A DNA stretch of 64,000 nt from Gabonibacter massiliensis (GTDB taxonomy: Bacteria > Bacteroidota > Bacteroidia > Bacteroidales > Marinifilaceae): assembly GCA_001487125.1 (NCBI GenBank), contig LN913013.1, forward strand, positions 372,001 through 436,000. The letters are read 5' to 3'. Positions within the stretch are counted from its first letter, which is position 1. Each line of letters starts with the position of its first letter. The notes under the pieces were generated by a model. The model ran no database searches. It was not told where the DNA came from and worked only from the letters and a program-made list of their open reading frames with translations. Below are positions 44,701 through 52,088 of the stretch, in pieces. Made by a program: the position numbers and the translations under genes.

Positions 44701-44928
44701 TTGGGCCAAAATGAAAGCAAATTCATTGGTGATACGTGCTTGATAATCTTCTCGTATAAACTCCTTGAAATCATAGAAAGGGAGGATATCGGATTTTAGG
44801 TCCAGTAGATCTATGATGAAATTGGAACAGGTATATGTTTTGTCATGAAAATCGGCTTTCCACCATCCCCATTTTGCCATATTTAAAAGAGCTTTCAGCT
44901 TATCCGGTACAATTTCGTTTTCTTTCAT
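41731..44928 (-). CDS. Multi-PAS/GAF hybrid sensor histidine kinase
   Basis: The 1065-residue protein lacks membrane helices and is probably cytosolic. Domain order: PAS (about 5-125), GAF (about 140-300), PAS (about 310-430), PAS (about 440-560), PAS (about 575-690), HisKA with NMSHEIRTPLN (about 720), HATPase_c (about 810-925, GLGLAICKSIVEQMGG), then a receiver with phospho-acceptor Asp in LVLMDIKMP (about 945-1065). No output domain or adjacent regulator is present, so it must signal to a distant partner or act through its own receiver. Stacked PAS and GAF domains suggest internal redox or ligand sensing. Confidence 0.9.
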   Translation of the reverse strand: MKENEIVPDKLKALLNMAKWGWWKADFHDKTYTCSNFIIDLLDLKSDILPFYDFKEFIREDYQARITNEFAFILAQDVYEQIFPIHTKYGIRWVHSQLGLKERDERGHLVAWGFLQCIEDQEKDTDRKALNKVNHLLYQQNSISRSLLTFLQTEEISSVILKILYDIQEQFNGDRVYIIEYDQKDMTQHCLYEVLNDRLPQNQQADLSLHIDETPWKNRQLMNSIPIILSNLDEIPQQGSKEKMRWDAQHIKSMMMVPMLSKDRVWGYLGINIMKEYRSWSNEDYQWFASMGNIISICIQLYRSEQIAHKEREYFENLYQYMPIGYIRMKLIYDGEGTPIDYIYLDANPAFEEITGKNRHHIIGKNASSLNFPISSGPSLKELTDILSVKNYYEANYSVNNGNKYCRTIIYSPGKEEIVALFSDTTETVKAHEALDRSEKMLRNIYKNIPVGIEIYDKNGIAIDINNKDLEIFGLTRKEDVLGVNFLDNPNFTEEVKAQVLARQEVNYVVRYDFSKVNLHKYYKTNYQNAIKNLLIRITPLYDNNDHFQNYLFIVIDNTEILTAHNKIKEFENFFSIIADYAKIGYCRWNQEEQKGFAISQWFKNWGASEDSQFENIIGVYPHVHPEDRPEIKKLYRDLLSGKINRMHKEVRVKDDNGKWKWIRSDIASRALENKRYLELTGINFDITEMKEIEAKLTEAKIKAETLDKLKSAFLANMSHEIRTPLNAIVGFSNLLLDTSEQAEKQQYINIIQENTDLLLQLISDILDLSKIEAGTFEVVNGDVDVNLLCQEIIRSSRLKTPENIQLVFGDHQPGCHLFSDRNRLHQVISNFINNAIKFTSRGSITLGYRFTRDQIEFYVQDTGIGIDQEHIHSIFDRFVQLDTFIHGTGLGLAICKSIVEQMGGTIGVDSEKGVGSRFWFTIPYIPSQATETEVTLTNTIQPEKNLNKPTILVAEDTDSNYILISTILKKEYTVLRALNGLEAIKMVEERHPDLVLMDIKMPDMDGLTATRRIRKKHIHVPIIALTAFAYDKDRTKALEAGCNEYITKPIQASLLKEMIKRFIN

Positions 44929-45082
44929 ATCACCTTTATATAATTTCCCGACTAAAATAGGTAATATTCGTGAAATAATGAGTCAGTTTTCCTGTTATTT
45001 TCATTACCTTTACATGCTCTTTTGGATGATCGTTTCTTGAATATCCAAATACTTTTCAGATTCGAAATATAAAAATGAACAT

Positions 45083-46438
45083 ATGTCAGTGACAAGTACT
45101 CCTCACATATTGGAGACCAAACCGATTGGTAAGCTACTATTACAATATTCAATTCCGGCAATTATCGGAATGACGGTCACGTCTTTATATAATATTATAG
45201 ACAGTATATTTATCGGGCATGGGGTAGGCCCTTTGGCTATTTCCGGATTGGCGATTACCTTTCCGTTAATGAATCTTGTCATTGCTTTTTCTACTTTGGT
45301 CGGGGTCGGGGGAGCTACGATCACCTCGATTTATTTGGGACAAAAAGATGTAGATAAAGCAACTCGTGTCTTGACTAACGTATTGTTGCTTTGTACCATC
45401 AACGGATTTTGTTTCGGGGGAATTACCTTGTGGCTTTTAGAACCTATTTTGCATTTTTTCGGGGCGAGTCAGGATACGCTTCCTTATGCCAGGGATTTCA
45501 TGCAGGTGATTTTGCTTGGAAATCCTATATCTTTCGTTTTTATCGGTTTGAATAATATCATGCGGGCGACGGGATATCCAAAGAAAGCCATGCTCTCGTC
45601 TCTGGTGACGGTATTTGCCAATATCATTCTGGCACCCGTATTTATATTCCATTTCGATTGGGGAATTCGTGGGGCGGCGACAGCCACGATCCTTTCGCAA
45701 TGTTTGGGATTAATCTGGATTTTAAGCCATTTCCTGAATAAATCGAGTTTTATTCATTTTAAGTCCGGTTATTTTAAGTTACAGAAACGGATTGTCATGA
45801 GTATTTTTTCTATCGGAATGTCTCCTTTCCTGATGAATGTTTGCGCGAGTACCGTGGTCATTATTTTGAATAATAGTTTTAAGACGTACGGGGGGGATTT
45901 AGCAATCGGGGCTTACGGTATTGTAAATCGGGTATTGACTCTTTTCGTGATGATCGAGTTGGGCTTGACACAGGGAATGCAACCTATCGTGGGGTACAAT
46001 TATGGAGCGAAGCACGGCGATCGGGTGAAAAAGACGTTGAGAATCGCTTTGTTTGCCGGAGTTTCCATTATGACCTTCGGATTCCTGATGAGCGAAATTT
46101 TTCCTCATGCGATCGTGGGGATGTTTACCGGTCATGAACAGTTGATCGAACTGGCTAATGCGGGATTGAGAATTACTTGTCTTATGTTTCCCTTCGTGGG
46201 AGCTCAAATCGTTATTACGAATTTTTTCCAGTCTATCGGAAAGGCTAAGGTTTCTATTTTCCTTTCCCTTTCCCGTCAATTATTGTATCTATTACCCTGT
46301 TTGTTGATCTTACCCCGTTACTGGGGAATTACCGGCGTTTGGGGAAGTATGCCCATCTCGGATTTTGTCGCTTTCGTGACGGCTGTAGGAACGTTGATTT
46401 ATTTTAAGAGGCATGCGATTTTTCTGAAAGAGGTATAA
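45083..46438 (+). CDS. MATE-family multidrug/Na+ antiporter
   Basis: The 451-residue product has 12 membrane helices in two repeats of the MATE fold, with SIPAIIGMTVTSLYNIIDSIFIGHGVG (helix 1) and QGMQPIVGYNYGAKHGDRV (near residue 300) as signatures. It exports cationic drugs or metabolites in exchange for Na+ or H+. A 7-of-8 -7 match (TACCTTTA at 45005-45012) lies upstream. It is convergent with the LuxR-type regulator gene, with operator-like repeats between. Confidence 0.92.
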   Translation: MSVTSTPHILETKPIGKLLLQYSIPAIIGMTVTSLYNIIDSIFIGHGVGPLAISGLAITFPLMNLVIAFSTLVGVGGATITSIYLGQKDVDKATRVLTNVLLLCTINGFCFGGITLWLLEPILHFFGASQDTLPYARDFMQVILLGNPISFVFIGLNNIMRATGYPKKAMLSSLVTVFANIILAPVFIFHFDWGIRGAATATILSQCLGLIWILSHFLNKSSFIHFKSGYFKLQKRIVMSIFSIGMSPFLMNVCASTVVIILNNSFKTYGGDLAIGAYGIVNRVLTLFVMIELGLTQGMQPIVGYNYGAKHGDRVKKTLRIALFAGVSIMTFGFLMSEIFPHAIVGMFTGHEQLIELANAGLRITCLMFPFVGAQIVITNFFQSIGKAKVSIFLSLSRQLLYLLPCLLILPRYWGITGVWGSMPISDFVAFVTAVGTLIYFKRHAIFLKEV

Positions 46439-46445
46439 AAAGGAA

Positions 46446-46473
46446 CGAACCGGAAATGAGCTAAACCGGTTCG
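46446..46473. terminator. Hairpin after the MATE gene
   Basis: CGAACCGG (46446-46453) pairs perfectly with CCGGTTCG (46466-46473). No U-tract follows, so it may be a weak terminator or an mRNA end-protecting hairpin. Confidence 0.45.
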
Positions 46474-46573
46474 CTTGAGAGTGTTATCTCTTCCAAAATA
46501 TAGAGGGCTTACTAAAATCCGAGATATCGTGTTATTTTCTGCGGACAAAGATGGGAGAATTCCCGTTGCGATG

Positions 46574-46624
46574 CTATCCCTATTTGTGGGGAAAATTTAT
46601 TAGGACTATCCCCGATTGTGGGGA
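46574..46624. repeat. Two 19-base operator-like direct repeats, 32 bases apart
   Basis: CTATCCCTATTTGTGGGGA (46574-46592) and CTATCCCCGATTGTGGGGA (46606-46624) agree at 16 of 19 positions. Each is an imperfect dyad TCCC..GGGA. The repeat period is 32 bases, about three DNA turns. They abut the stop codon of the LuxR-type gene at 46625. Confidence 0.75.
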
Positions 46625-47227
46625 TTATTCGATTTCGTTTTGATCCAGGAGATTGTGCAAGAGAGCATAGACCGTAAGACCGGCGATGGATTTTATACCC
46701 GTTTTGCGGGAAATGTTTTTTCGGTGGGAAATAACCGTATGTATTGAAATGTGATGCTGGTCGGCTATTTCTTTGTTTTGTAAACCTTTAACGACTGAAA
46801 TGAGTATTTCCGTTTCCCGGTCGGATAGTTCGTAGTTGTCGCTACTTCCGGGGGTTGCTTCCTGATGCTCTATCGCTTGTTGTAATTTCTTATTGATCTT
46901 CGTTCCGTCATCATATATGGAGATCATTCCGTCGTATTGTTTTAGATTGTCAGCATAAACATAATGATACAAAAGGGCGATGAATAAAGTTTGAGAATAT
47001 TGAGAGAATATGGATTTTATGGCGTGTTGGCGATGAAAATCCATCACGATCGGGTTGAGTATAACGATATCCGGGAGTGAAGCAGTCGGATGTTCGGAAA
47101 AATGAAATAAATCTTCAGAGCAATGGAGAATCTCAAATTCAGGAAGGGTTTGAAAAATCTTTTTTAAACCTTCCGTGACGATAGGTGAGGGCTCTATAAG
47201 GGTTATTTTATATTTTTTCCTGTTCAT
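46625..47227 (-). CDS. LuxR-HTH regulator with a degenerate receiver
   Basis: The C-terminal half is a good GerE-type helix-turn-helix (LSDRETEILISVVKGLQNKEIADQH, then TVISHRKNISRKTG). The N-terminal half has the receiver fold but not its chemistry: the acidic pair reads E12-P13 and the phospho-acceptor position is Asn (N58, VILNP). It therefore probably works without phosphorylation, taking its signal from another input. It overlaps the hemerythrin-domain gene upstream by 20 bases, which makes that protein the likely sensor or partner. Confidence 0.85.
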   Translation of the reverse strand: MNRKKYKITLIEPSPIVTEGLKKIFQTLPEFEILHCSEDLFHFSEHPTASLPDIVILNPIVMDFHRQHAIKSIFSQYSQTLFIALLYHYVYADNLKQYDGMISIYDDGTKINKKLQQAIEHQEATPGSSDNYELSDRETEILISVVKGLQNKEIADQHHISIHTVISHRKNISRKTGIKSIAGLTVYALLHNLLDQNEIE

Positions 47228-47915
47228 TGTTGTGGTTTTCTAATCGTTGGACAAACGGGACCAATATCTTATCTTCAAATAACGAGTGTTTGTTCAAATC
47301 TTCTTCCAATAAAAAAAGATTGAAAAGAATCTTATTTCGGAGATCGGGCTGACAATTCCCCGGTAAGTATTTGATAATGATGTTTTTTAGGTCATTCAAT
47401 TTATCTTCGATATTACTGTGGTTTGCTTCAAATTGTTCAATGGAATAATTGCCCGAGGATTTGCCTTTTAATAAATCCAAGATATAGGGAAAGACCGTAT
47501 TTTCTTCGTAACTCAGGTGATTGGCCACTTCGGCCCGGTAATCTTCGAAAAAGCGAGTCAACAGGGCTCCCTGCTTGGGATCGTAACAACGAACGAGTTC
47601 TGCGAGTTGAGCCTGAATAGCGGGGATTTGGTCTTTTATGTAATGATCGTGTGATTTTTGTAGATAACAGGTCAGATCATCGATATGAATCTGACTTAAC
47701 TCTCCTTGGTTCGGAAAGTATTCATCAAAAGTATAGATATTGCATACCAATAAGAATAGTTCCGTCGATGTTCCCTCTTGTTCGCATACTTCCGCTACAT
47801 TTTTATCCCCGAAGCCTAATTTTATATCGAATCTGGGCAATACTAACAACAATTTGAAATTGATATGGATCAAGTCGGCCAGTTTCTGCTTTTCAGAAAA
47901 TAATAAATGTTTCAT
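47208..47915 (-). CDS. Hemerythrin-like domain protein
   Basis: The 235-residue soluble protein has a hemerythrin/RIC-type four-helix core with spaced His and Glu that can bind a di-iron site: IDDLTCYLQKSHDHYIKDQIP (about residues 78-98), HLSYEENTVFPYI (about 133-145), FEANHSNIEDKL and the closing LNKHSLFEDKILVPFV. Related proteins repair iron-sulfur clusters or sense oxygen or nitric oxide. It lacks the ScdA N-terminal domain. It is coupled by overlap to the LuxR-type regulator, an arrangement I recognise as recurring in Bacteroidales. Sensing of O2 or NO is inferred. Confidence 0.82.
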   Translation of the reverse strand: MKHLLFSEKQKLADLIHINFKLLLVLPRFDIKLGFGDKNVAEVCEQEGTSTELFLLVCNIYTFDEYFPNQGELSQIHIDDLTCYLQKSHDHYIKDQIPAIQAQLAELVRCYDPKQGALLTRFFEDYRAEVANHLSYEENTVFPYILDLLKGKSSGNYSIEQFEANHSNIEDKLNDLKNIIIKYLPGNCQPDLRNKILFNLFLLEEDLNKHSLFEDKILVPFVQRLENHNNEQEKI

Positions 47916-47931
47916 ACGTTAAAATTTGAGA

Positions 47932-47939
47932 CAAATATA
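47932..47939 (-). promoter_or_regulatory. -7 promoter element of the hemerythrin-LuxR operon
   Basis: On the minus strand the sequence is TATATTTG, a full match to TAnnTTTG, 17 bases upstream of the hemerythrin gene start. Confidence 0.6.
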
Positions 47940-48014
47940 AGTATTTATTTAGAATAAATAAAAAGAAAAATATTCGATTTTAGTCGAAATGGAGAGCGAT
48001 TTTGTTTTATGGAC

Positions 48015-48097
48015 GGGAAAGGTCTGAAAACGTTTCATGAGCATGTCCAGTTTAGGCCCTGTTGAAAGTTATGGGTGAAATTTTTCAGACCTTTCCC
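48015..48097. repeat. Long 83-base inverted repeat (extended hairpin)
   Basis: A perfect 16-bp stem (48015-48030 with 48082-48097) continues inward after a small bulge with TTTCA/TGAAA (48033-48037 with 48076-48080). It lies between the hemerythrin operon promoter and the stop of a small minus-strand gene. There is no U-tract on either side, so it is not a classical terminator. It could be a structured RNA, an extended 3' hairpin or a small mobile palindrome. Confidence 0.7.
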
Positions 48098-48104
48098 TAT
48101 TTTG

Positions 48105-48419
48105 TTATTTATCGGTTTCCGGAATGACAGCACCGGAGAGAGCGATAGCTTCCTTGTTTCGGAAAGTCATGACGGGTGATACGGCTACATACGAGAGTAC
48201 GATGTATTCGAAGAGTTGTACGGTAGCGCATTTCCCTCTATTCGTCAGGGAAATCTCAAGTTTTATTCCCGTGTTGTCTTCCGCGTATTGGCTCAGTCTG
48301 GAAAGATTAATGAATTGTTTGGTCTCCAGAAGGTATTGCAAACGAGGTAATTCGTCCGGTTCGAAGAACAAGGCATAATTTTGTTCTTTCCGGCTTTTTG
48401 AAAATAGATTTGTTTTCAT
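48105..48419 (-). CDS. Small protein of unknown function
   Basis: The 104-residue ORF has a soluble, alpha/beta-like composition with no signal or membrane helix. The N-terminal part (FEPDELPRLQYLLETKQFINLSRL) reads as helical, the centre (GIKLEISLTNRGKCATVQLFEY) as strands. Codon use resembles the neighbours, and a hairpin lies just past the stop. I do not recognise the family. Confidence 0.55.
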   Translation of the reverse strand: MKTNLFSKSRKEQNYALFFEPDELPRLQYLLETKQFINLSRLSQYAEDNTGIKLEISLTNRGKCATVQLFEYIVLSYVAVSPVMTFRNKEAIALSGAVIPETDK

Positions 48420-48504
48420 GTCGGCTTTTATAGTGTGTGTTGTTAATAAAAATGAATCTTTTTCTCCTAAAAGAAAAAGGGTAATACGAACAGAATAAAA
48501 ACCT

Positions 48505-48876
48505 TCAAATCAGTAGTTTGCATAATTCGTGAAAATGGTGTTTGTAATCACGAACTTGTGATGTTTTAATGTAATTGTAAGAGAAATTATGATCATTATT
48601 ATTTATACATGCGTATTCCAAGGGAATTCCTTCCAAAAGAATACGAATCTGAGATGGTAATTGTGAACGGCGTAAAGACATCCCGTTTTGTTGCGGAAGA
48701 ATACAGTCGCTATAATGGTTTTGGTAATGTTCTTGGTCATGAACGGATCTCTCAGCCTGAATGAGTATTTGCTGAAAATGCTCTTGCTCGGATTCAGTCA
48801 TCACCAATCCCATGACTACGTTGGTTAATTGGGAAACCACCAGGATCAGAATCGTATGTAGTATAAATCTGACCAT
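48505..48876 (-). CDS. Small signal-anchored protein of unknown function
   Basis: From the ATG at 48876 the product has 123 residues: a hydrophobic start (MVRFILHTILILVVSQLTNVVMG) that may be an anchor or signal, then a polar Gln/His-rich body. An in-frame extension to 48915 would begin upstream of the -7 element at 48893-48900 and is unlikely to be translated. The family is not recognised. Confidence 0.5.
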   Translation of the reverse strand: MVRFILHTILILVVSQLTNVVMGLVMTESEQEHFQQILIQAERSVHDQEHYQNHYSDCILPQQNGMSLRRSQLPSQIRILLEGIPLEYACINNNDHNFSYNYIKTSQVRDYKHHFHELCKLLI

Positions 48877-48892
48877 AATTTTGTATTTGTTC

Positions 48893-48900
48893 CAAATATA
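48893..48900 (-). promoter_or_regulatory. -7 promoter element of the small signal-anchored gene
   Basis: On the minus strand the sequence is TATATTTG, matching TAnnTTTG, 16 bases upstream of the chosen start at 48876. Confidence 0.5.
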
Positions 48901-48907
48901 AAAAATA

Positions 48908-48948
48908 AATAACACAAAACCAATGATTTAGATTGGTTTTGTGTTATT
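48908..48948 (-). terminator. Terminator of the PEBP gene
   Basis: A perfect 17-bp stem (48908-48924 with 48932-48948) with a 7-base loop is followed on the minus strand by a T-rich tract. Confidence 0.9.
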
Positions 48949-48953
48949 ATATA

Positions 48954-49442
48954 TTAAATCTTGTAATAAAAAATAACAGATGCTTTTTCTAACGTATGTT
49001 TCCATAGTTCTAAGCCGACCTGTGCCGGAAGGGCCTCTTTATCCGATTGGAGTTTCTGGATGTCGAGAGCGTACACCGTGATCACATAGGCGTGCCAATT
49101 ATCTCCCGGAGGAGGGCATGGTCCGCTATAACCGTAACTTCCGCCGTCATTCCGGCTTTGTATGGCATCGCCGGGAGCTATATGCTTGGATGTGTTTCCC
49201 GCATCAGTCGGTAATTCCCGGGTCGTGGGGGGAAGATCGAACAGGAGCCAGTGCCAGAATCCGCTTCCGCTGGGAGCATCTTTGTCGTACATGGTAACGG
49301 CAAAACTTTTCACTCCTTCCGGTGGATTGGTCCAATACAGTTGAGGGGATTTATTTTCTCCTCCGCATCGGGGATGGGCTTGTTCCAGTACGCCTATACC
49401 TCCCAAGTCATTGCTTCTTAATGTAAATGTTCCATTTTTCAT
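48954..49442 (-). CDS. YbhB/YbcL-type PEBP family protein
   Basis: The 162-residue protein is one phosphatidylethanolamine-binding-protein fold with the conserved CGGENKSPQLYW (about residues 26-37), AVTMYDKDAPSGSGFWHWLLFDLP (anion-pocket region, about 48-71) and GPCPPPGDNWHAYVITVYAL near 108-127. Bacterial members are soluble proteins of uncertain role, some proposed as inhibitors or chaperones. It is a single gene with a strong terminator. Confidence 0.92.
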   Translation of the reverse strand: MKNGTFTLRSNDLGGIGVLEQAHPRCGGENKSPQLYWTNPPEGVKSFAVTMYDKDAPSGSGFWHWLLFDLPPTTRELPTDAGNTSKHIAPGDAIQSRNDGGSYGYSGPCPPPGDNWHAYVITVYALDIQKLQSDKEALPAQVGLELWKHTLEKASVIFYYKI

Positions 49443-49541
49443 ATGATTCTTTTTATGATTCCGTATATAGATACTTATCGGGAGTGAAAATGTTACGTAT
49501 GAGTAAGAAGAAGCCGAGAGATAGTTATAAAATGATATAAA

Positions 49542-49571
49542 AAAAACAGCTCTGTTTCCAAAGCTGTTTTT
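49542..49571 (-). terminator. Terminator of the IMP dehydrogenase gene
   Basis: A 10-bp stem (49542-49551 with 49562-49571) with a 10-base loop is followed on the minus strand by TTTTTTATAT. Confidence 0.8.
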
Positions 49572-49589
49572 ATCGTATAATTGATTTTA

Positions 49590-51086
49590 TCAATTGTGTT
49601 CTTTTAAGATCACGTCGTGGGCTCCGCCTTCCACGATACTGGTGGAAGAGACCAGGGTTATTTTGGCTGTCCGTTGTAGTTCCGGTATAGTGACGGACCC
49701 GCAACTGCACATGGTGGCTTTGATTTTTCCCAATGTTACGTTTAAGTTGTCTTTCATTTTACCGGCATATGGAACGTAGCTGTCTACTCCCTCTTCGAAT
49801 TTCAACGATTCGCTGCCTCCCATGTCATAACGTTGCCAGTTGTGGGCGCGGTTTGAACCTTCTCCCCAATATTCTTTTACGTAGTTATTACCGATTTTCA
49901 GCTTTTTGGTGGGGGATTCGTCGAAACGGGCAAAATAGCGTCCCATCATAAGGAAATCGGCTCCCATGGCCAACGCGAGTACCATGTGATAATCGTGTAC
50001 CAATCCCCCGTCGCTGCATATGGGAACATATATACCGGTTTCTTGGAAATAACGGTCCCGTGCCGCGGCTACGTCGATAATGGCCGTGGCCTGTCCGCGA
50101 CCGATACCTTTTTGTTCGCGGGTGATACAGATCGAACCTCCCCCGATACCTACTTTTACGAAATCGGCTCCGGCATCTACCAAATAACGGAAACCCTCTT
50201 CATCGACTACATTTCCGGCACCTACCAATACTTCTCCGTTGTATTTCTCCTTGATCCATTTGATGGTATCCGACTGCCATTCGGAAAAGCCGTCTGAGGA
50301 GTCGATACATAAAACATCCACTCCGGCTTCAATCAGGGCAGGAACCCGGTCCATGTAATCTCGGGTGTTTATTCCGGCGCCAACCAGTAATTTTTTATCC
50401 CGGGTGTTTAGAAGTTCGTTCGGATTATCCTTATGGCTGTCGTAGTCTTTCCGGAAAACAAAATAGGCCAGATGCTGATCTTTATCTATAATCGGCAAGG
50501 TATTCAGTTTATGTTCCCAGATAATTTGATTGGCTTCGGAAAGCGTCATGCCGACTTCACCTACGGTTAATTTAGAAAAAGGAGTCATGAACTCTTTTAC
50601 TTTTCTGTCGGCAGGATCTTTTTCAGCCCTATAATCCCGGCTGGTAATTAATCCTAATAACTTTCCGTTAGGAGTACCGTCGTCCGTAACACCCATGGTC
50701 GTGTGTCCGGTTTTTTTCGTTAGTGCAATGACATCAGCCAACGTGTTTTCCGGGGTCAAGTTGGAATCGCTGGTAACGAAGCCGGCTTTGAATTTTTTTA
50801 CTTTTCTAACCATTTCCGCCTGGGACTCTATGGTCTGAGAACCGAAAATAAACGATAATCCCCCGTGGCGGGCTAACGCGATGGCTAATCCCGAATCGGA
50901 AACGGCCTGCATGATGGCCGATACAAAAGGTATGTTTAGTTCAATCGCAGACTTTTCGCCTTTTTTGAATTTCACCAAAGGTGTCTTCAAGGAAACATTG
51001 GTGGGAATACACTGTTTCGTAGTTAAACCGGGAATAAGTAAATACTCTCCAAAAGTTCTTGATACATCGTCTAAATAGATTGCCAT
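49590..51086 (-). CDS. guaB: IMP dehydrogenase, Tritrichomonas-like type
   Basis: It oxidises IMP to XMP, the first step to GTP. The catalytic loop [11 protein letters not shown] places the active-site Cys at C320, and the flap motif [15 protein letters not shown] has the Arg-Tyr dyad at R419/Y420. Two CBS domains interrupt the barrel at about residues 105-225. The start ([18 protein letters not shown]) and many internal runs resemble the parasite Tritrichomonas foetus IMPDH (C319, R418, Y419 as I remember it) much more than the usual bacterial GuaB opening. It is 498 residues, a single gene with its own promoter and terminator. Confidence 0.92.
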   Translation of the reverse strand: MAIYLDDVSRTFGEYLLIPGLTTKQCIPTNVSLKTPLVKFKKGEKSAIELNIPFVSAIMQAVSDSGLAIALARHGGLSFIFGSQTIESQAEMVRKVKKFKAGFVTSDSNLTPENTLADVIALTKKTGHTTMGVTDDGTPNGKLLGLITSRDYRAEKDPADRKVKEFMTPFSKLTVGEVGMTLSEANQIIWEHKLNTLPIIDKDQHLAYFVFRKDYDSHKDNPNELLNTRDKKLLVGAGINTRDYMDRVPALIEAGVDVLCIDSSDGFSEWQSDTIKWIKEKYNGEVLVGAGNVVDEEGFRYLVDAGADFVKVGIGGGSICITREQKGIGRGQATAIIDVAAARDRYFQETGIYVPICSDGGLVHDYHMVLALAMGADFLMMGRYFARFDESPTKKLKIGNNYVKEYWGEGSNRAHNWQRYDMGGSESLKFEEGVDSYVPYAGKMKDNLNVTLGKIKATMCSCGSVTIPELQRTAKITLVSSTSIVEGGAHDVILKEHN

Positions 51087-51120
51087 ATGATTCTCTTTTA
51101 CGAAATGATTAAAAATTGTG

Positions 51121-51128
51121 CAAAGATA
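51121..51128 (-). promoter_or_regulatory. -7 promoter element of guaB
   Basis: On the minus strand the sequence is TATCTTTG, a full match to TAnnTTTG, 35 bases upstream of the start codon. Confidence 0.6.
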
Positions 51129-51254
51129 GTCAATACAAGGGATTTTTCAGCATTTTGCATGAAATGTTTTTAAGTGGTGAGGATTTTTTTTAGATATAGG
51201 GGAATAGATTGGAAATTTCTTATATTCGATTCTTGAAATGAAATTTTAAAAGGG

Positions 51255-52088
51255 ATGAGTTATATTCATTGGGATGCAGACCCGGTTTTTATCCGTATAG
51301 GGGCTATTCCTATCTATTATTATAGTTTGTCGTTTATTGCCGGAACGGTGTTGTCCGTGTGGATTTTAAAAAAGCTTTTTCAGGAGAACGGTATTTCGTG
51401 GGTAAATTTACAATTGTTGGTCGTATGGAGTACGGTAAGTTTATTTGTCGGGGCTCGTTTGGGACATTGTTTATTTTACGAACCGGATTATTTTTTATCC
51501 CATCCCTTGGAGATTTTTTTGCCGATAACGGCGAAAGCGGATGGCGGATACCTGTTTACCGGGTATCAGGGGATGGCCAGTCATGGGGGTGCATTGGGAT
51601 TGATCGTGGCCTTAATTCTTTATTCCGTGTGCCGGCACCAACCGGTCATTCGCACCTTGGATCATATCGCTATCGTATTGCCTTTGGCTGCGGCTTTCAT
51701 CCGGATCGGAAATTTAATGAACTCCGAAATGATCGGAATCCCGACGGGGATGGCGGGGGCTTTTGTGTTCGAGCGGGTGGATGCCATACCTCGTCATCCG
51801 GCCCAACTTTATGAGGCCCTGGCTTACTTGGTTGTTTTTTTTCTGAATATAGGACTTTACCGGAAAACAGGCATAGGAAAATATCCCGGATTATACTGGG
51901 GTATGATGCTGTCCTTAGTATTTATCGCCCGTTTTGGTATCGAGTTCGTCAAAGAGAAGCAGGTACCGCTCGAAGAGGGGATGATTTTGGATCTCGGACA
52001 GGTGCTGAGTATTCCTTTTATTCTTATCGGAATCGTTTTTTTAATTTATGCCTTTAAGAAAAGACCGCTTTCCGGTCGGACCGCTTAA
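51255..52088 (+). CDS. lgt: Prolipoprotein diacylglyceryl transferase
   Basis: This inner-membrane enzyme adds diacylglycerol to the lipobox Cys of prolipoproteins. About seven helices span the 277 residues. The Lgt core is present: GARLGHCLFYEP (about residues 70-81), YQGMASHGGALG (about 105-116) and the signature RIGNLMNSEMIGIPT (about 151-165). Several substrates are encoded in this window (LruC, TamA-like, DUF6146-like and S9 peptidase lipoproteins). It overlaps the convergent PCMD gene by 4 bases. Confidence 0.95.
   Translation: MSYIHWDADPVFIRIGAIPIYYYSLSFIAGTVLSVWILKKLFQENGISWVNLQLLVVWSTVSLFVGARLGHCLFYEPDYFLSHPLEIFLPITAKADGGYLFTGYQGMASHGGALGLIVALILYSVCRHQPVIRTLDHIAIVLPLAAAFIRIGNLMNSEMIGIPTGMAGAFVFERVDAIPRHPAQLYEALAYLVVFFLNIGLYRKTGIGKYPGLYWGMMLSLVFIARFGIEFVKEKQVPLEEGMILDLGQVLSIPFILIGIVFLIYAFKKRPLSGRTA

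Noticed and set aside
48001-48110. Classical intrinsic terminator for the small gene at 48105-48419
   Set aside because: The stem is excellent, but the interior is 51 bases and no U-tract follows, so it was listed as an unexplained inverted repeat instead.
51359-51814. 151-codon open frame overlapping lgt
   Set aside because: It lies wholly inside lgt in another frame; lgt has the diagnostic motifs.
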